DNA of 64,000 bases, taken from contig NC_085105.1 of NCBI RefSeq assembly GCF_963422355.1, forward strand, positions 4,096,052 to 4,160,051. Reading direction: 5' to 3'. This document shows positions 24,768 to 37,200 of the stretch, piece after piece. Position 1 is the stretch's first letter; each line of letters starts with the position of its first letter. The stretch is from Corticium candelabrum (Eukaryota; Porifera; Homoscleromorpha; Homosclerophorida; Plakinidae). Below the pieces are notes generated by a model that saw only the letters and a list, made by a program, of their open reading frames with translations, searched no databases and was not told the origin of the DNA. Position numbers and translations under genes: made by a program.

Positions 24768-26349
24768 ATGGTATTTAGGGTGTATCATGCTTATCATTTA
24801 TACATTAATAGCATGGCATGGATTGAGGCAAACGTGTTCGCTCTTAAAGTCTTAAGAAGTACTGTATGCTCAATGTGTATATAATACTAGTACAGTACTA
24901 GCTAGTCTATTGTGATTTCAATGTGTTGTTTGGCAGTAGCCTTTCTTGTACTTAAATGTGCATGGACTGTCTTCATAAGCATTTGACAACACAATGTGTT
25001 TGGGTAGTCTTCAAATAGTCAGACCCTTTCTCGCTGGAAGTATAATGGCGGAAAGGGTCTGGCAATGTGAGACTAGTGTTTGAGAGGAAACGTAATCTCA
25101 GTCAGGATTCCGCCTAATCCTGATGACTTTCCACACTTAGGCGTTACATCTACACTCTCCCAAGTACTAGTGTACTGTGTGCTGCTTGAAAAGAAGTACG
25201 CTAGTTAGCAGAATCTGGAAATGTGGGATACTGCTATACATTTTTTATGGGTACACCAGTGGTGTTGGAAATTGTAGACAAGCTGAATGGGGAGACAATT
25301 GATAATTTGATACCAGAGTCAAGTGTGAGCCAATGAGGGCTAGCTTTTTGTTGTCAAACTGTCTTGTATTTCAGATGATTTAGTAAGGTTATAGTAGCAT
25401 GTCCTAATTGGATGGCTATAGTTCTATGTATGGAAGCCTTTGAGAGTTCGTACAGCAACTGATTTGCATACTATTTTTTTCGCCATTCACAATTCTGTCT
25501 TTATTGTCTGATTCAAATATGACATTTTTGTTTCAAGTGTTGTGTGAGCTGCATTAGGGGTGTTTAGCTCAATGTGGCGTGAGAGTCCAAGGCAGCAAAT
25601 GTTAGCATTGTCATTGACACTACAGTCCTAGATATACGTGCCTCGTCCCAACTCACGTGAGCCTGGCATTGTCCAGGCTCCCGTATAACATTTTCAGCCT
25701 CCACATACTCGCGCCTGGAACGGGCACTGGACAAGACTAGCGCGAGAGGGTCTGTGGACGAGGCTATGTACACATATGTTTACACAGATAAATAGATTGG
25801 GTGATTGATTGAGGGATCGGACCCTCTGCAAATCTAAAGATATTGACCTTTCTACAAGTTGCAATAAGTGGTTGAAGACTCTTGCATTGCTAGTACAGTA
25901 TAAGAATAGTCAAAACATATTGATTAAACAATTTTTTCTTAGTATTGCATATGTATTTCTGTACATCTGTTTGAGTATCTTCTGTCCTGTACTGGAGCCG
26001 TAGACTAGTGTACTAAGGGAAATCAAATGTCGTCATGATATTAAGACTCATTATTGATATTCTGCATATTTTTATATGTATACCCATTCAGGGAGCTCAT
26101 AGATCATAGCACCTTAGTGTTGCTTTCTGAATGTTAAATTAGATGGTATGTTGCGTTACTATCATGAATAACAGTCACATATACACTGTAAATGACCTAA
26201 AGAATCCTACCTGAAATGATGGGTGTTATCGATCTGTAACCCGTGGACACTCAATTTTATATCTTGAAAAATTAACATTCCGGAATTTGGCAAGTTTGTC
26301 CACCATATAAAATACATGAACAAATAACGCGACTCGTGAGCAGCATCCT
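24768..26349. other. Intergenic between TFDP and dehydrogenase 3' ends
   Basis: The genes converge here. The region holds two degenerate inverted-repeat elements (about 25018-25076 and 25637-25766) and AT-rich DNA without recognisable coding sequence. Confidence 0.55.
25018..25766. repeat. Degenerate MITE-like inverted repeats (CAGACCCT…TCGC family)
   Basis: At 25018 TCAGACCCTTTCTCGC is mirrored by GCGGAAAGGGTCTGG about 25 bp later. At about 25637-25766 a second element has GCCTCGTCCC at the left and GAGAGGGTCTGTGGACGAGGCTA at the right, with an internal GAGCCTGG/CCAGGCTC stem. Both share the AGACCCT…CGCG vocabulary, and the second shares its TAGCCTCGT end with the hairpin at 9051-9108. Confidence 0.5.
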
Positions 26350-27364
26350 TTATGGAAAAAGTACAACTTTAATCGATTCTGAGCTGTCGTTGACCATATC
26401 GATGCCCTTCTGAAACTCTTCAAGTGGAAATTTATGGGTAACGATTTTCTAGCACAACACATGATGCACAACACATGATGCACAATACTATGATCTATAA
26501 TGGAAGGCCAATATATCTTACATTCATGGGAAGTTCTCCTTTGCTGATCATTGAGATGGCCTTTGGATAACAATGAGGACCTTTATTGGATGTCACAACA
26601 ACATAATGTCATACCACAAATGTGGAATAAAGTTACTTACTGAGGTGTCCACCTCGAATAGTAAGCTCTACATAAAACTACGATCAGCGACATACATAAC
26701 TAAAATACTGATTTTGACTACTGTACCTTTCATATCTGAGATGATTGTCCAGTCCACTGTTGTGTCCTTACCGAAAAGACTGTATTCAACGAATGTGCCA
26801 AGTTTTGCAATCATGTGGAGACTACCTCACATTATGTTAACTTAACAATATCAGAGTGATAAAAATGTGTCGTTGCTCACCCTTGTACTACAGAGGCAGG
26901 GTGCCCAGTGGCTTCGATGTAAACATCACATCCATAACCATCAGTCATCTTTCTTACCTCATCAGTGACGTCACATTTGTTAGGATTCAATACAACATCA
27001 GCACCGCATTCTTTGGCTACATCCAGCTGGACAACTGAGTGTAATAAAAAGTGATGTAAGCATATTTCGTATTATCTGACCTTCCAGTCGAGGAGGTCTA
27101 ATGCAACAAGCTTTGCAGGGTTTTTCTGTTTTGCAGCTGCAATCATTCCCAGTCCCAGTGAGCCGCAACCAGCAACGACGACAGTGTGATGAAATTGAAT
27201 GTTTCCTAATTCTACGGCATGGATTGCACACGACAGTGGCTCGATGAAAGCAGCTTGCCAAGCGGGAATAGACTTGGGGACTTTGTGATTAATACTTCCT
27301 GATGGATACTTCATGTAAGTGGCCATTGCACCTGATTGAATCGACACAACATGTGACAACAATC

Positions 27365-27433
<69 letters not shown>

Positions 27434-28316
27434 TTAATGTTACCTGGTGATCTCTGGTGAAATCCATAGATATCATGTGGGGCACCTGTACATGTGTGAG
27501 ACAGATTAGTGTAACGATTGCTGTATGTGCATACATGCACGTTCACTGGTTATTTTATTGACATACACATGTGATATCCTCCTCTGAAACAGAATCGGCA
27601 TTCCCAACAAGGAACAATCTGTTCAGAAATAGCATGATCTCCAATCTCCAAACCATACTTCTTACCAGACCCTACCATACAGGTTATCACTACATAGAAG
27701 TTACTGGCACCAGACTTGAGTAAATGTACAACAAAAAATTGGCAATAATTGCAGTTATTTTATTTTGTTATCTGTAAGTCTTGTTGACACCATGCAAATA
27801 AGACGATACCACAAAGATATGAAAGTTGTATGGTGATTTAATTAATTAATTAACTTAATTCATCCGCAGTTGGGTGCACCTTCTCCAAGGTCCACTACTA
27901 CTCCAATAAATTCATGTCCTGGAGTAATTGGTGGCTGCACGTACGCAGGACGTTTAGCGTCTCCTGCAAGAAGAGAGGTCAGGTCTGGTGTCACGTGACG
28001 TTGCAAGTGTCTTCACCCCAGAAGTGTGGAGCTCCAGCGAAACATTTTGCATCGCCAGCGCAGATGCCTACGGCCAAGACCTTGACGAGAACTTCTCCTG
28101 GACCAGCCTGTGGAACTTTTACTTCCTCTATTCTGTAGTCACCTGTAATATGTAATCTATATTAATTAATTAATTCTGTAGCAGACCAGAAGGTTAGCTG
28201 GATATCCAAATAGAGTTAGAAATAGTAGCTGGAATGTGAGCGTTGCAGTCTATGTGCTTACCTGGACCGTAACACACGACCGATCTCATTCGTTGAGGGA
28301 TGGCTGCAGTTGCCAT
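26350..28316 (-). CDS. Zinc-dependent medium-chain dehydrogenase (sorbitol/threonine dehydrogenase type)
   Basis: Eleven exons in phase give 362 aa: 28262-28316, 28017-28142, 27880-27963, 27567-27671, 27444-27485, 27081-27331, 26881-27026, 26727-26821, 26641-26667, 26522-26580 and 26350-26448. Catalytic-zinc elements are GICAGDAKC and GHEFIG. The structural-zinc loop is PCWECRFCFRGGYHMC, with four Cys spaced 3-3-8. The Rossmann NAD-binding motif is VVVAGCGSLGLGMIAAA with the acidic ALDLLDWK at the second strand end. EATGHP, TIRGGHLSPHCYP and FPLEEFQKGIDMV are family features. Medium-chain dehydrogenases of this group oxidise polyols or the threonine hydroxyl with NAD+ in the cytosol. The usual length is about 350 aa. 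The exact substrate cannot be assigned: the loop after the structural zinc (APHDIYGFHQRSPGAMATYM) differs from classical SORD and may define a separate subfamily. Confidence 0.85.
27364..27432. repeat. (CA)n microsatellite in dehydrogenase intron
   Basis: About 34 CA units lie between dehydrogenase exons 27081-27331 and 27444-27485, ending 12 bp from the latter's donor side. Confidence 0.95.
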
Positions 28317-28330
28317 GCTAATGGTACTGA

Positions 28331-29034
28331 TTAAAGCGACACTGTCAAGATTTTATCCTCGGATACCTAGCGTCTAAACGCCCCCGCACACTTGAATTTA
28401 GGTAGAAATTTTCAAGTTCTCCAAAACGAGGAATCGTTGGCAAGTGCGATTTTACCTGTAGTTATATTGCGTTATCTGCCACGTTTTGGCAATAGATCAA
28501 CTTTTGTCGTGCTTTGAGTGCCTGACAGCCGATATCGTCGTACTTGACTAGGTCATTGCGCATGGATTTGATACGTCGTATAAGTTTTGTAAATATAGAG
28601 CAAGTATAGCGTTTGTTTTCGACTTCGAACGGTTACTTTCTACGGCGAAATCGGGCCCTTTGCAAGCCGCACGTGATGGACAAGATTCTCGGAAGTTGTC
28701 ACCGATATGACTTCGGTATCTCAGAAGAGAAGCCATGGAGGCGCACGTCAAGGGGCAGGACGTCGCCGCAAGTGCACAACAAGTGTTATGAAGACTATTA
28801 AACTTTCGCAAGATATCTATAGTAGATGCGAAAAGTCCCATTGTCTGCGTACCGGAATAACCACTGCTCCTTCGTCAGCAGACGTGTCTGATGCACTAAT
28901 ACGCGTTCTATCGTCACGAAACGCCATTACGCTGTCCTAGGAGTCCCGATGTAGGTTTGCGCGCGAAGTGTGACACGCCTAGAGCGCACAAGCATGCGCA
29001 CTTGTGCGCTCAAATCTTGACAGTGTCGCTTTAA
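28331..29034. mobile_element. TTAA-flanked DNA element with 19-bp terminal inverted repeats
   Basis: TTAA at 28331-28334 is followed by AGCGACACTGTCAAGATTT. The exact complement, AAATCTTGACAGTGTCGCT, ends at 29030 and is followed by TTAA (29031-29034). TTAA target duplication is typical of piggyBac- and Kolobok-like transposons. The interior is GC-rich relative to the flanks and encodes a small + strand frame (28707-28940) but no transposase, so it is non-autonomous. The right end sits in a run of TTAATTAATT. Left-end position suggests insertion in the dehydrogenase promoter. Confidence 0.85.
28707..28940 (+). CDS. Small basic ORF inside the TTAA element
   Basis: This open frame of 77 codons begins MTSVSQKRSHGGARQGAGRR and continues with MKTIKLSQDIYSRCEKS and SADVSDALIRVLSSR. 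The GGARxGAGR motif is a glycine/arginine-rich signature seen at the N-terminus of various mobile-element and DNA-binding proteins. The later part looks like a small helical or strand-helix-helix segment. It may be the remnant of a transposon-encoded DNA-binding protein. Function and expression are unknown, and the overlapping minus-strand frame (28548-28841) is taken as its shadow. Confidence 0.4.
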   Translation: MTSVSQKRSHGGARQGAGRRRKCTTSVMKTIKLSQDIYSRCEKSHCLRTGITTAPSSADVSDALIRVLSSRNAITLS

Positions 29035-30195
29035 TTAATTAATTGAGCATGGCTTTGGTGCACTGCTCATGCGTCGCGCCGTAACTCATGTTCAGAATAT
29101 CTGTGCTCTAGATAATAGTAATAACTGTTTAGGATGGTCTATTATATCTAATTCTTTGCACCGCGGCAGGCGCACATGCAGTTTTTTCTCGGGCTACACA
29201 GACCTCTAGTAGATTGCTCTAACTCTAGACAAGAAAAAAGCAGTAAAATTAATCTCTAGCTAACCATTCAAACTAAATAATGACACACACATGCGCGCGC
29301 GCGCACACACACACACACCACAATTTGACATACGGGACGTTGCACCCGCTGCCAAATCATTTTAGCTGACGTGCAGCATGGAAATATGAAGGCACCAGCT
29401 TACAGTTGTCCTCTTTTGTAAGATAATTATTATGTTAGAGTTGTAATTAACGCTATTGAAATTTATCTGCAGATCGGAAGTGCCGGGGCTCTAATCCAGA
29501 ATTTTGAGAAGAGTGAACTACTAACTAACTCCTAGTGTACACTTACTGAGTGTTCGGACCAACATGTACAGGTAACTCCTGTTGTTTTCTGGGTAGACTA
29601 CTTCCTTTCATATTTTTCTTTGTTATTAACTAATTAATAATTATATCAAGCATCATATGTGCTCTTTTAGTACATCTCAACTTTTTGATGAGAATTAAAA
29701 GATATTTGACTTTTCTTTAATATGTGTGTTCAAACAAGTAGTATACATGGTAATCATCATGCATGGTGCATATGGATGCATGATCCAAACCAGGTGCTAC
29801 TCTTGATTTCAAGCAAATTTAAAGTAACTGGAGTTACTACTAAGACTCTATAAAGTTGAATCCTCACCTATCTAGACAGGGATCAACATTCAACCACAGA
29901 CTAGGCTTGTGAAGTTTCAATAATTAATTAAATTTGCTTGCCCATTTGATCTAGGACGATAATGAACCATGTATGAGTTGCAAAGTTCAATGAAGTTCAG
30001 CATCATAGTTTACTGCATTCCTACATACATGCTACAAACAACACACAGACACCACTATCAATAGATATGCTAGTCCAATGGTAAGAATAACATCAATAAT
30101 CATTCAGATGCATAATTCACACAATAAAGTTCTCTACTACACTATTAACTCCCAATGATGCTATAGTGCTCCAGCACAGCAATATCTTTCTTTGA

Positions 30196-31290
30196 TCAAT
30201 ACTTCCAGTGAGTTTTACCTGTATCATCTCCAGAGCCTGGATGCATAACTACAACTGAATTTTGCTTCCTATAACAAGGCAACATCATTACATCAAACAG
30301 AATGTGCCCCGCTGCAAGTAAACTTACGATTGTTTTGTACTGCCAGGAAGTACCACAATCTCTGTTGCTCCAGCATCATTTGTGTATGATATCTGTCCTT
30401 CATTCTGTGTACCAAATTTTGGATTTAAGAGAGATGGCGTAGGTGAGACAACTACTTGACGAGTATGTTCAAGTGAGGTTCGAGTAGGATTTCGAAGAGA
30501 GCTTGTCGATGTTTTGTTGGAATAAGTTGGACTTACACTACGAGAGTGTTGAGATTCAGGCAATAAGCCTGTAGTGCTACCAACAGGTGTTAGACCTCGA
30601 TCACGATCAGTAATGGAATCAACCGGTGTTGCCCAACGAGGTTCTTCAAGGCTACTATAATAGGAATTCATATGATATGTTTTAATCCTCAAATTTGGAA
30701 TGTTAAATGTCATATACCTTGGTTTAGTTTTAGTTATGAGTTCTTCATTCCTATCGTAAAATGTCACCATTTCCAAATGTTGATTATACGGTTCTACATA
30801 TAGGTTTTCTCTCTCGTCAGCCTACAATACAATTCTTCTTCAACTAGCTTCAGCAAAGATATTATACAATTCGCACTAGTGATTGCACTATACTCTATAC
30901 ATATTAAATCATTATAGTTATTATTATTATATTGTGCAGTCTAGTGTCATGTAAGTGCTCACCAACCTGGTGAAAGCCTATAATTTACATATTTTCATGT
31001 ATTCGTATTGCCACAAGTAAATAGCTTATCAGATGTCAGGTTACTTACCTGTGCAACAGCTACAAGTTGACGCCTCTTTGGAGCCTGTGCCCATCGATCA
31101 GCAGTGCCTATCCTCATTGTAGCACTTCGGAAAACCTTCAGCCATAACAGCAGAAGTAACAGTAGAAATAGAACGGCACCTGTCGCCGCAACTGCAATAA
31201 TCCACCATGCCAAGCCACTAGATTTATCATCGTTATCATCATCATCATCACTGTCACTTTTCACTTGAAAGGAAGTCCTTATAGCAGTCA
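30196..31290 (-). other. Copy A: transmembrane helix and cytoplasmic tail
   Basis: After an acidic stretch (SDSDDDDDNDDKSSG), GLAWWIIAVAATGAVLFLLL-LLLLWLKVF (about 31130-31216) is the single membrane helix, followed by basic RSATMR and WAQAPKRRQL. The tail continues in exons near 30825-30715 (ENLYVEPYNQHLEM), about 30327-30655 (EEPRWATPVDS, DRGLTPVGSTTG) and 30196-30268. The ITDRDRGLTPV motif and the preceding RWxT are shared with copy B. Confidence 0.8.
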
Positions 31291-34200
31291 ATTGTTCTGA
31301 TTCATAAGTCATCTGTCAAACATGAAAATAAGCACAGCACTTGCTTCTTCATTTGTTAACTTACTGTAAACAAGCCTGTTTCTACAAGACTTTGCAAGTA
31401 GTCCACAGTAGCAGCAAGACTTGGTGTACCAGGTGGATCTGATTTGGCTCTTTCCAAGATTGTCATAACACAAACGATGCTCCCAGCAAATACATCCATG
31501 TCCGCTATTCGTGAAATATCAATGTTTAAAGTCTCTCCAAGTCTATTCTTCAGTTCTTGTAAGAAACCGTCTTTGCCATTAGCACCTGACAACACAATAT
31601 TCTCATAGTTGCCCTGAATTGCAAACTGCACTTTCTTGTGTTCTGTTGTTGCAGCAGTGGGGGAAACAACAGAGAAAGGGTTAGCAGTACGGACAGAATA
31701 ATTGGCCGGTGAGATAAAAAATTGGAGAAAGAGGTTGTCTGCAGCTTGATTCACACGGAGATGAGTGAAGTGTGCATATCCACCATGTCTAAAATGTACT
31801 GTTGTTTCACCTTCCAATATGGTCCTGCAACAACAGTGATGCTTGTTTATCATTTGCAGTACATTTAGAAACCACCCACACTATTCGCACCTGTTGTCTT
31901 GCAAACCGTCATAGATCAAAGATACTGTGCATTGCCACGTTTGAGTCAACCCCAAATTCTCCACTGGCTTCCTGTTCGCATCTTCTACCACAACTGAGAC
32001 AAATACAAGATGGCCACTCTATACAACAATATCAGCGTTAACATACAGATCCCATTTAAATGATGCCTTTAGGATTTAAATGACAACAGGCTCACCACTG
32101 GAAGTGGTTGTCTGGACACTGTAGCCCTGGCAGGTATCTGGAAGACCACATCAGTGTCATTATTCTCTATTGAGCTGTCAATTACAAGCGGAGGAGATGT
32201 GGGAGCATCTATAGCAGTGTAGATTTTTTCTCCTGTGCTAGATGTTAAGTTCTCAAAGCCTGGAGGAACGACAGGCTCAACTGGCTTGGGTGGAGGAGGC
32301 ACAGCAGCTACTGACATTCCGGTAACAGATGCATTGTCAAGTTTCAATTGCCCAGTTTGTACCTACCACATCAAATGTGCACATGGACTCGATTCAGTTA
32401 CATGACATTCACAATGAGTATACCTGTTCCACCAGCATGTTTGCAAGTCCATTCAAGTAATTTGTTTTTTCAACGGCTTCAGCATAAGCTTTTTGGTTGT
32501 CCGAAAACTGCTGTGAATCTGCTAGATATTGATTTGCTAACTCCTCATTGTTAGGAACGTCGTCACCCTGCAATTAAAACATTTAATAACAAAATCAATG
32601 TATCTGGTCCACTCTTTAGTTGCTGCTAGACATACATCAGCAGTGATATTTAAAGCTGCAGCAGGAGGTGGAGCATCAGTAACAAGAGTTTCATTTTCCT
32701 ACACACAAGAAACACAGTCAAAACACGTCAAAACACAGGGACACAGTTACAGCAACTAGTAACGATGGCAACGCCAGACTCATCTTTGAGGGGCCTGTTC
32801 AACAATCGAGAGAAATGGTCTGCACTACTTTCAACTTTAAGCTGTATGACAGCGTTCATGAAACTTCTAACCTAATCAAGGCTTGAAACTTCAAAACTTA
32901 CCTAAGTACAGGATATCCTTGAGTTTAACGAAACACACCCATGAAGTTTGGGAACTAGGACCCCAGCCCCCTGTGAAGTTGCCACTGCTTCTAATAGTTG
33001 AAACATCATGCACAACTATATCTTTATACTAAGGCAGGTGTCCTCACCGTTCCATCATCATTAACAGGCAACGGTGACACTCCACCTTCCTCTTCAACTT
33101 GCTCCTCAACACTCTGTGTCTCTGGTTGACTGATATTCTTAGCTGGTGGATCACCTATCTCTATCACAAGTGCAAGAGACTGAGTTGGTGCTTCAGTTGC
33201 AGCTAGTAAACCACGCTTGCGTTTTCCAGCAGTAGACTGTGTGTCTTCAGCAATTACATCTACTATTGTAATCAAGCTCTCCGGAATTCTTAGGACAAAT
33301 GCCAGATTGCGAACAATTGATACAGGATCAAAGAAATCGTCAATGCCCACAGCCAGATCAAACGAAACTTGTACAACAGGCGGTGTGGTCACTTCTATGG
33401 GCTTGCTACCTTTGACAACCTATGAAAGCAAGATTAACACCACATGAAAAGCATTCATGCACTTTTGAGATAAGCACATGCAGATTCTACGATATGCAAT
33501 CTTAGAATGCATAACAGATAATGTTTGTTGTTCAACCTGGGACACCCACATATGTGTATCTTACCAAATGAAGTATTTGTGATCGTCTACTGAAGTAATT
33601 GGCACCACTATGGCTACTGCTCAATTCAGGAATATACTGATCACCACTCTGTTTCTTCACTCCACCGCCCTTTTGAAGCTCAGAATTTGATGGTTCTAAG
33701 TATACTCCATCCTGACACCAAAACAATAGATTATCGAACATCCAACTACAACAATGTTGTTATCCCACCTTGTACACATCTTTTCTCTGAGGATTTTTGT
33801 ACCAAATAGAAATTCGAACTCCTTCACCAGGAGTATCACTTGGTCCACCATATGTGTTTAGCAAATGAAAGCGCAAATGGCCAGGATTAGAACCTGTGAA
33901 CCACAGCTGATAGTCAGTTCCCACAGCAACAATGCTGAAAAAAGTTGATAAACGTTTCAAACAAGTATAGTAAGTGCACCAACCTGAAAAACAATACCAA
34001 ATGTAAACAAACAAGAACTCATATATGTATCTTTAACGATATATACCATGGTCCATAGGTCCATTCATGAGATCTGTATACTTGCCAGATCCTGTATCAC
34101 CTCCATGTAAAGCAATAGGTGATACTCGACGAACCTCTGAATCGGCATCCATGCTTTCGATGATCAACATCTGGTGATTAAGACCAGAGCATTTGTAAGC

Positions 34201-37200
34201 ATTCCAACTGGACATCCACTCACAGCCAGGACTGTTTCCATCAAATGTTCTATCAAGTCAATTATATCAGCTGTCACAAAAGTCTGACTCAAAATTAGTA
34301 TTGATATCAACTATTACCCATCACTTCCTCTTGCAATTCCACGATGTTCAACAATATCCTCAGCTTTCAACCTAGTAGTTGGATCATCAACAGAGTACCT
34401 CATTGCCTCAGGAAGGCGTGTTATGTCAAATCGAATCTCTGCTTGTGGGATGATAGAACCACGTGTTCCAGATGTTCCCACCAGCCGACCATCAATATCA
34501 TTGATCAAAGAATGCTTTGGACCATCACAATCCATATCAACACAATCCTGGACAAAAAGCAAACTAGATCTATGCTTTTTGTCTTATTCACATAGCAACG
34601 ACTTAACCTCTTGTACTATCCATGCTGGATTGGGTGGCCACAGATGGGCTACATTTGATGGTTCAACTTCAATGAGTCCACTGTCTCTAAAGTAATTTGG
34701 ATGCATAGCATCTGGAGACAACTGGTTGTTGCCAATAACATAGCTGCTGTGTGTACATCGCTCATAGGTCTTAAAACGAGCAAATGTTACAGAAGACACA
34801 TTCACTTGACCAGCAACAGCTGGATAGCTCTTCACTATAAGTCAAACATTGTAGCATAAATACAATAAAAACAAAGACTAATGCATATAATCACCTCTGT
34901 GCCAAGGGCCAGTTCCATCCATTTTGCTTTGTCTCTTGGCGAAACTTGCCATCATTATCCCAAGCTTAGGTGCCATAGCAGTAGCGCAAATACTAGGGCA
35001 ATGACTCGGAGTTGATGAGAAACATGGTTCCATTTTAGTGGAGCCAACAACTAAAGAGTCTTCCACCTTTATCCATTTGTAACTGACCAGATGCTTTACT
35101 GGATCAGGACCAAAGAGGTTCAAGCACAACCCTGTGTGGCCAACAGCAACTGCAACTTGACGAACTGCCAAACTACTGGCAATTGATGAGAAAATTCCGT
35201 ATTCCCACTGCCTAGCGGCCATAAATCCACCTACAGCAGAACATGATTGTCTTAAACCCATCACCACGAGCCCCATCATTCCAGACACAGCTGAGTTGCC
35301 CCAAAACTTAGCCTACAACAGCACACGATCAGATATAGAATTAAAATACAAAAGTGTTCTCACAGTATTGCTGTCTGGTGCTACATCATTGATACAGCTC
35401 TCTCCTGGGTAATAGAATCCTACTCGTTCAGAGCCTGCAGCAACATTGTCTTTTACAATATGATTGGAACCACTAATTTCAAAAGTAGCTGGAAAGTCCA
35501 CAGCATGATTGTCTCCTGGTCGTGCAACTTGAATGCTTCTTGTCAGTACACCGAGATTACGCTCCACAATGCCACCAATAGAAATAAGCCTGAACATGGA
35601 GTCAACCGAGCGGTAGACAACATTGTCAGACAATTCGATGCCATTGCTAGCCAAAAGTCCAAATGCAGTATTGAATCCAGTGTGCACTGAACTTCGTCTG
35701 ACAAATGATCCTGCTGCCTCATAACCACCGCTTTTAAATGCCACAACATATCGAGGATCCCTTGTACTGAAAAATCCACCTTGGCCACAATGTTTGAATT
35801 GAACACTATCTATAAACGCTTTCCCCACATATGTTGATCGGCCACGACGTACATAGCCCACCAACACTCGACAGCCAAACTCATGTACTGATATTGAGTC
35901 ATAGATGTCCTCAGTTCCAATAATCTTTACATTATGTGAAAGAATTCCAACTGCTGGAGAAACTCGCACTCCTCCTTCTGCATGCCACCACCTAGATTGT
36001 TCATTGCCTGTGCCCATTTCATTTCCAGTTAAAAATGGGTCAACTTCATGATCATACAGCAAAGGCTCTTCAAATTCGACCTTATTCCCAGACACAGCAG
36101 AAATTGTCCTGATTTCTGCCTCAGATGGGATGTAGCCAGAGGGAGCTATCACAATCTCATCGCCACTACGCCAGTCCGTGCCCGTGGATGATTCCAAGCG
36201 CACATATTTCTGCCCAGTCAAAGCTGACTCGCTCAAATGGGTCCACATCAAGCGACGTTGACTACCAAATAGATGCAGCTACAACAATAGCACGCATGAA
36301 CTTACTTTGCTAATTGAAGCTACGGTATTTCCAAGACAAGCTTACCTCTCCAAAGACACCAATAGCCTTCGAACCTACAATCATGCTACGAGATAAGACA
36401 TAGTCGGGGGTCCTACGATTGCCTTTTAGATTAATTGTAGCTTGATGAGTGAAACGGCTACTCTCCAAACCAACCTCCAGTCTTGCACGTATTCCAATAA
36501 TCACAATCTACTCAAATTTCTCAATATACAATAATAGATCAGTCAAATACATAGCAGACATCTTACCCATGTTGCATTCAAGACAACATCTTTTTTGTCT
36601 TCAAACTTCAACTTTCCTTGGATCTCCAACTTTTCAACATTCACCTCAGCCACATCTAGATACATCTTCCATGAACTTAGAATGGTTACATTAGATCCTG
36701 ATAGTGGCACGCGTTCATTAGGCCAATCTAATGGATTACTCCATCGCCTCCAGTTTGTTTCGTAACCACTGTCATCAATGACTGGAACTGGGCAACCATC
36801 AACAGGGCAGGGTTCTTTTGAGAAAGAGTATATAAGATCAGACAATTCTGCACTCTTGCTTCTTGTGCTCAATATGTACTGAAGTTCAAGACTTCTGTTG
36901 TTAAAGTGCCATGACCTAGAACCATAGAATACAAGCAGCAATGTTAATCTATGCACATACACAGATGGCAGTGGTATGGCTCACGTGTGTGGATCTGTGA
37001 ACATAAGTGGCCTTCCTATGTCTATTCTGTTGAATCCAACACGGAAGTGATCAGGAGCTGTATCATAAAGTGATGAAATGATTACTGATTCATTGACTGG
37101 CACATTGTAGAGACCAGCAGAGAATGCAGTATTATCAACATCATGTGTTGCAGGCAGTTCATAAGTCAAGTTGTGGACAAGATGACTAGGCAATGTTAGC

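Larger units (their letters stand above)
28317..30195. other. Intergenic upstream of dehydrogenase, downstream of fibrocystin-like gene A
   Basis: The left 0.7 kb is a complete TTAA-flanked element (28331-29034), inserted only 15 bp upstream of the dehydrogenase ATG as modelled. The remainder is AT-rich with a mixed (CG/CA)n tract at 29282-29319. No other gene is supported. Confidence 0.6.

Noticed and set aside
29472..29490. AGATCGGAAGTGCC resembling a sequencing adapter
   Set aside because: It diverges from the adapter after nine bases and continues into ordinary AT-rich DNA, so it is coincidence.
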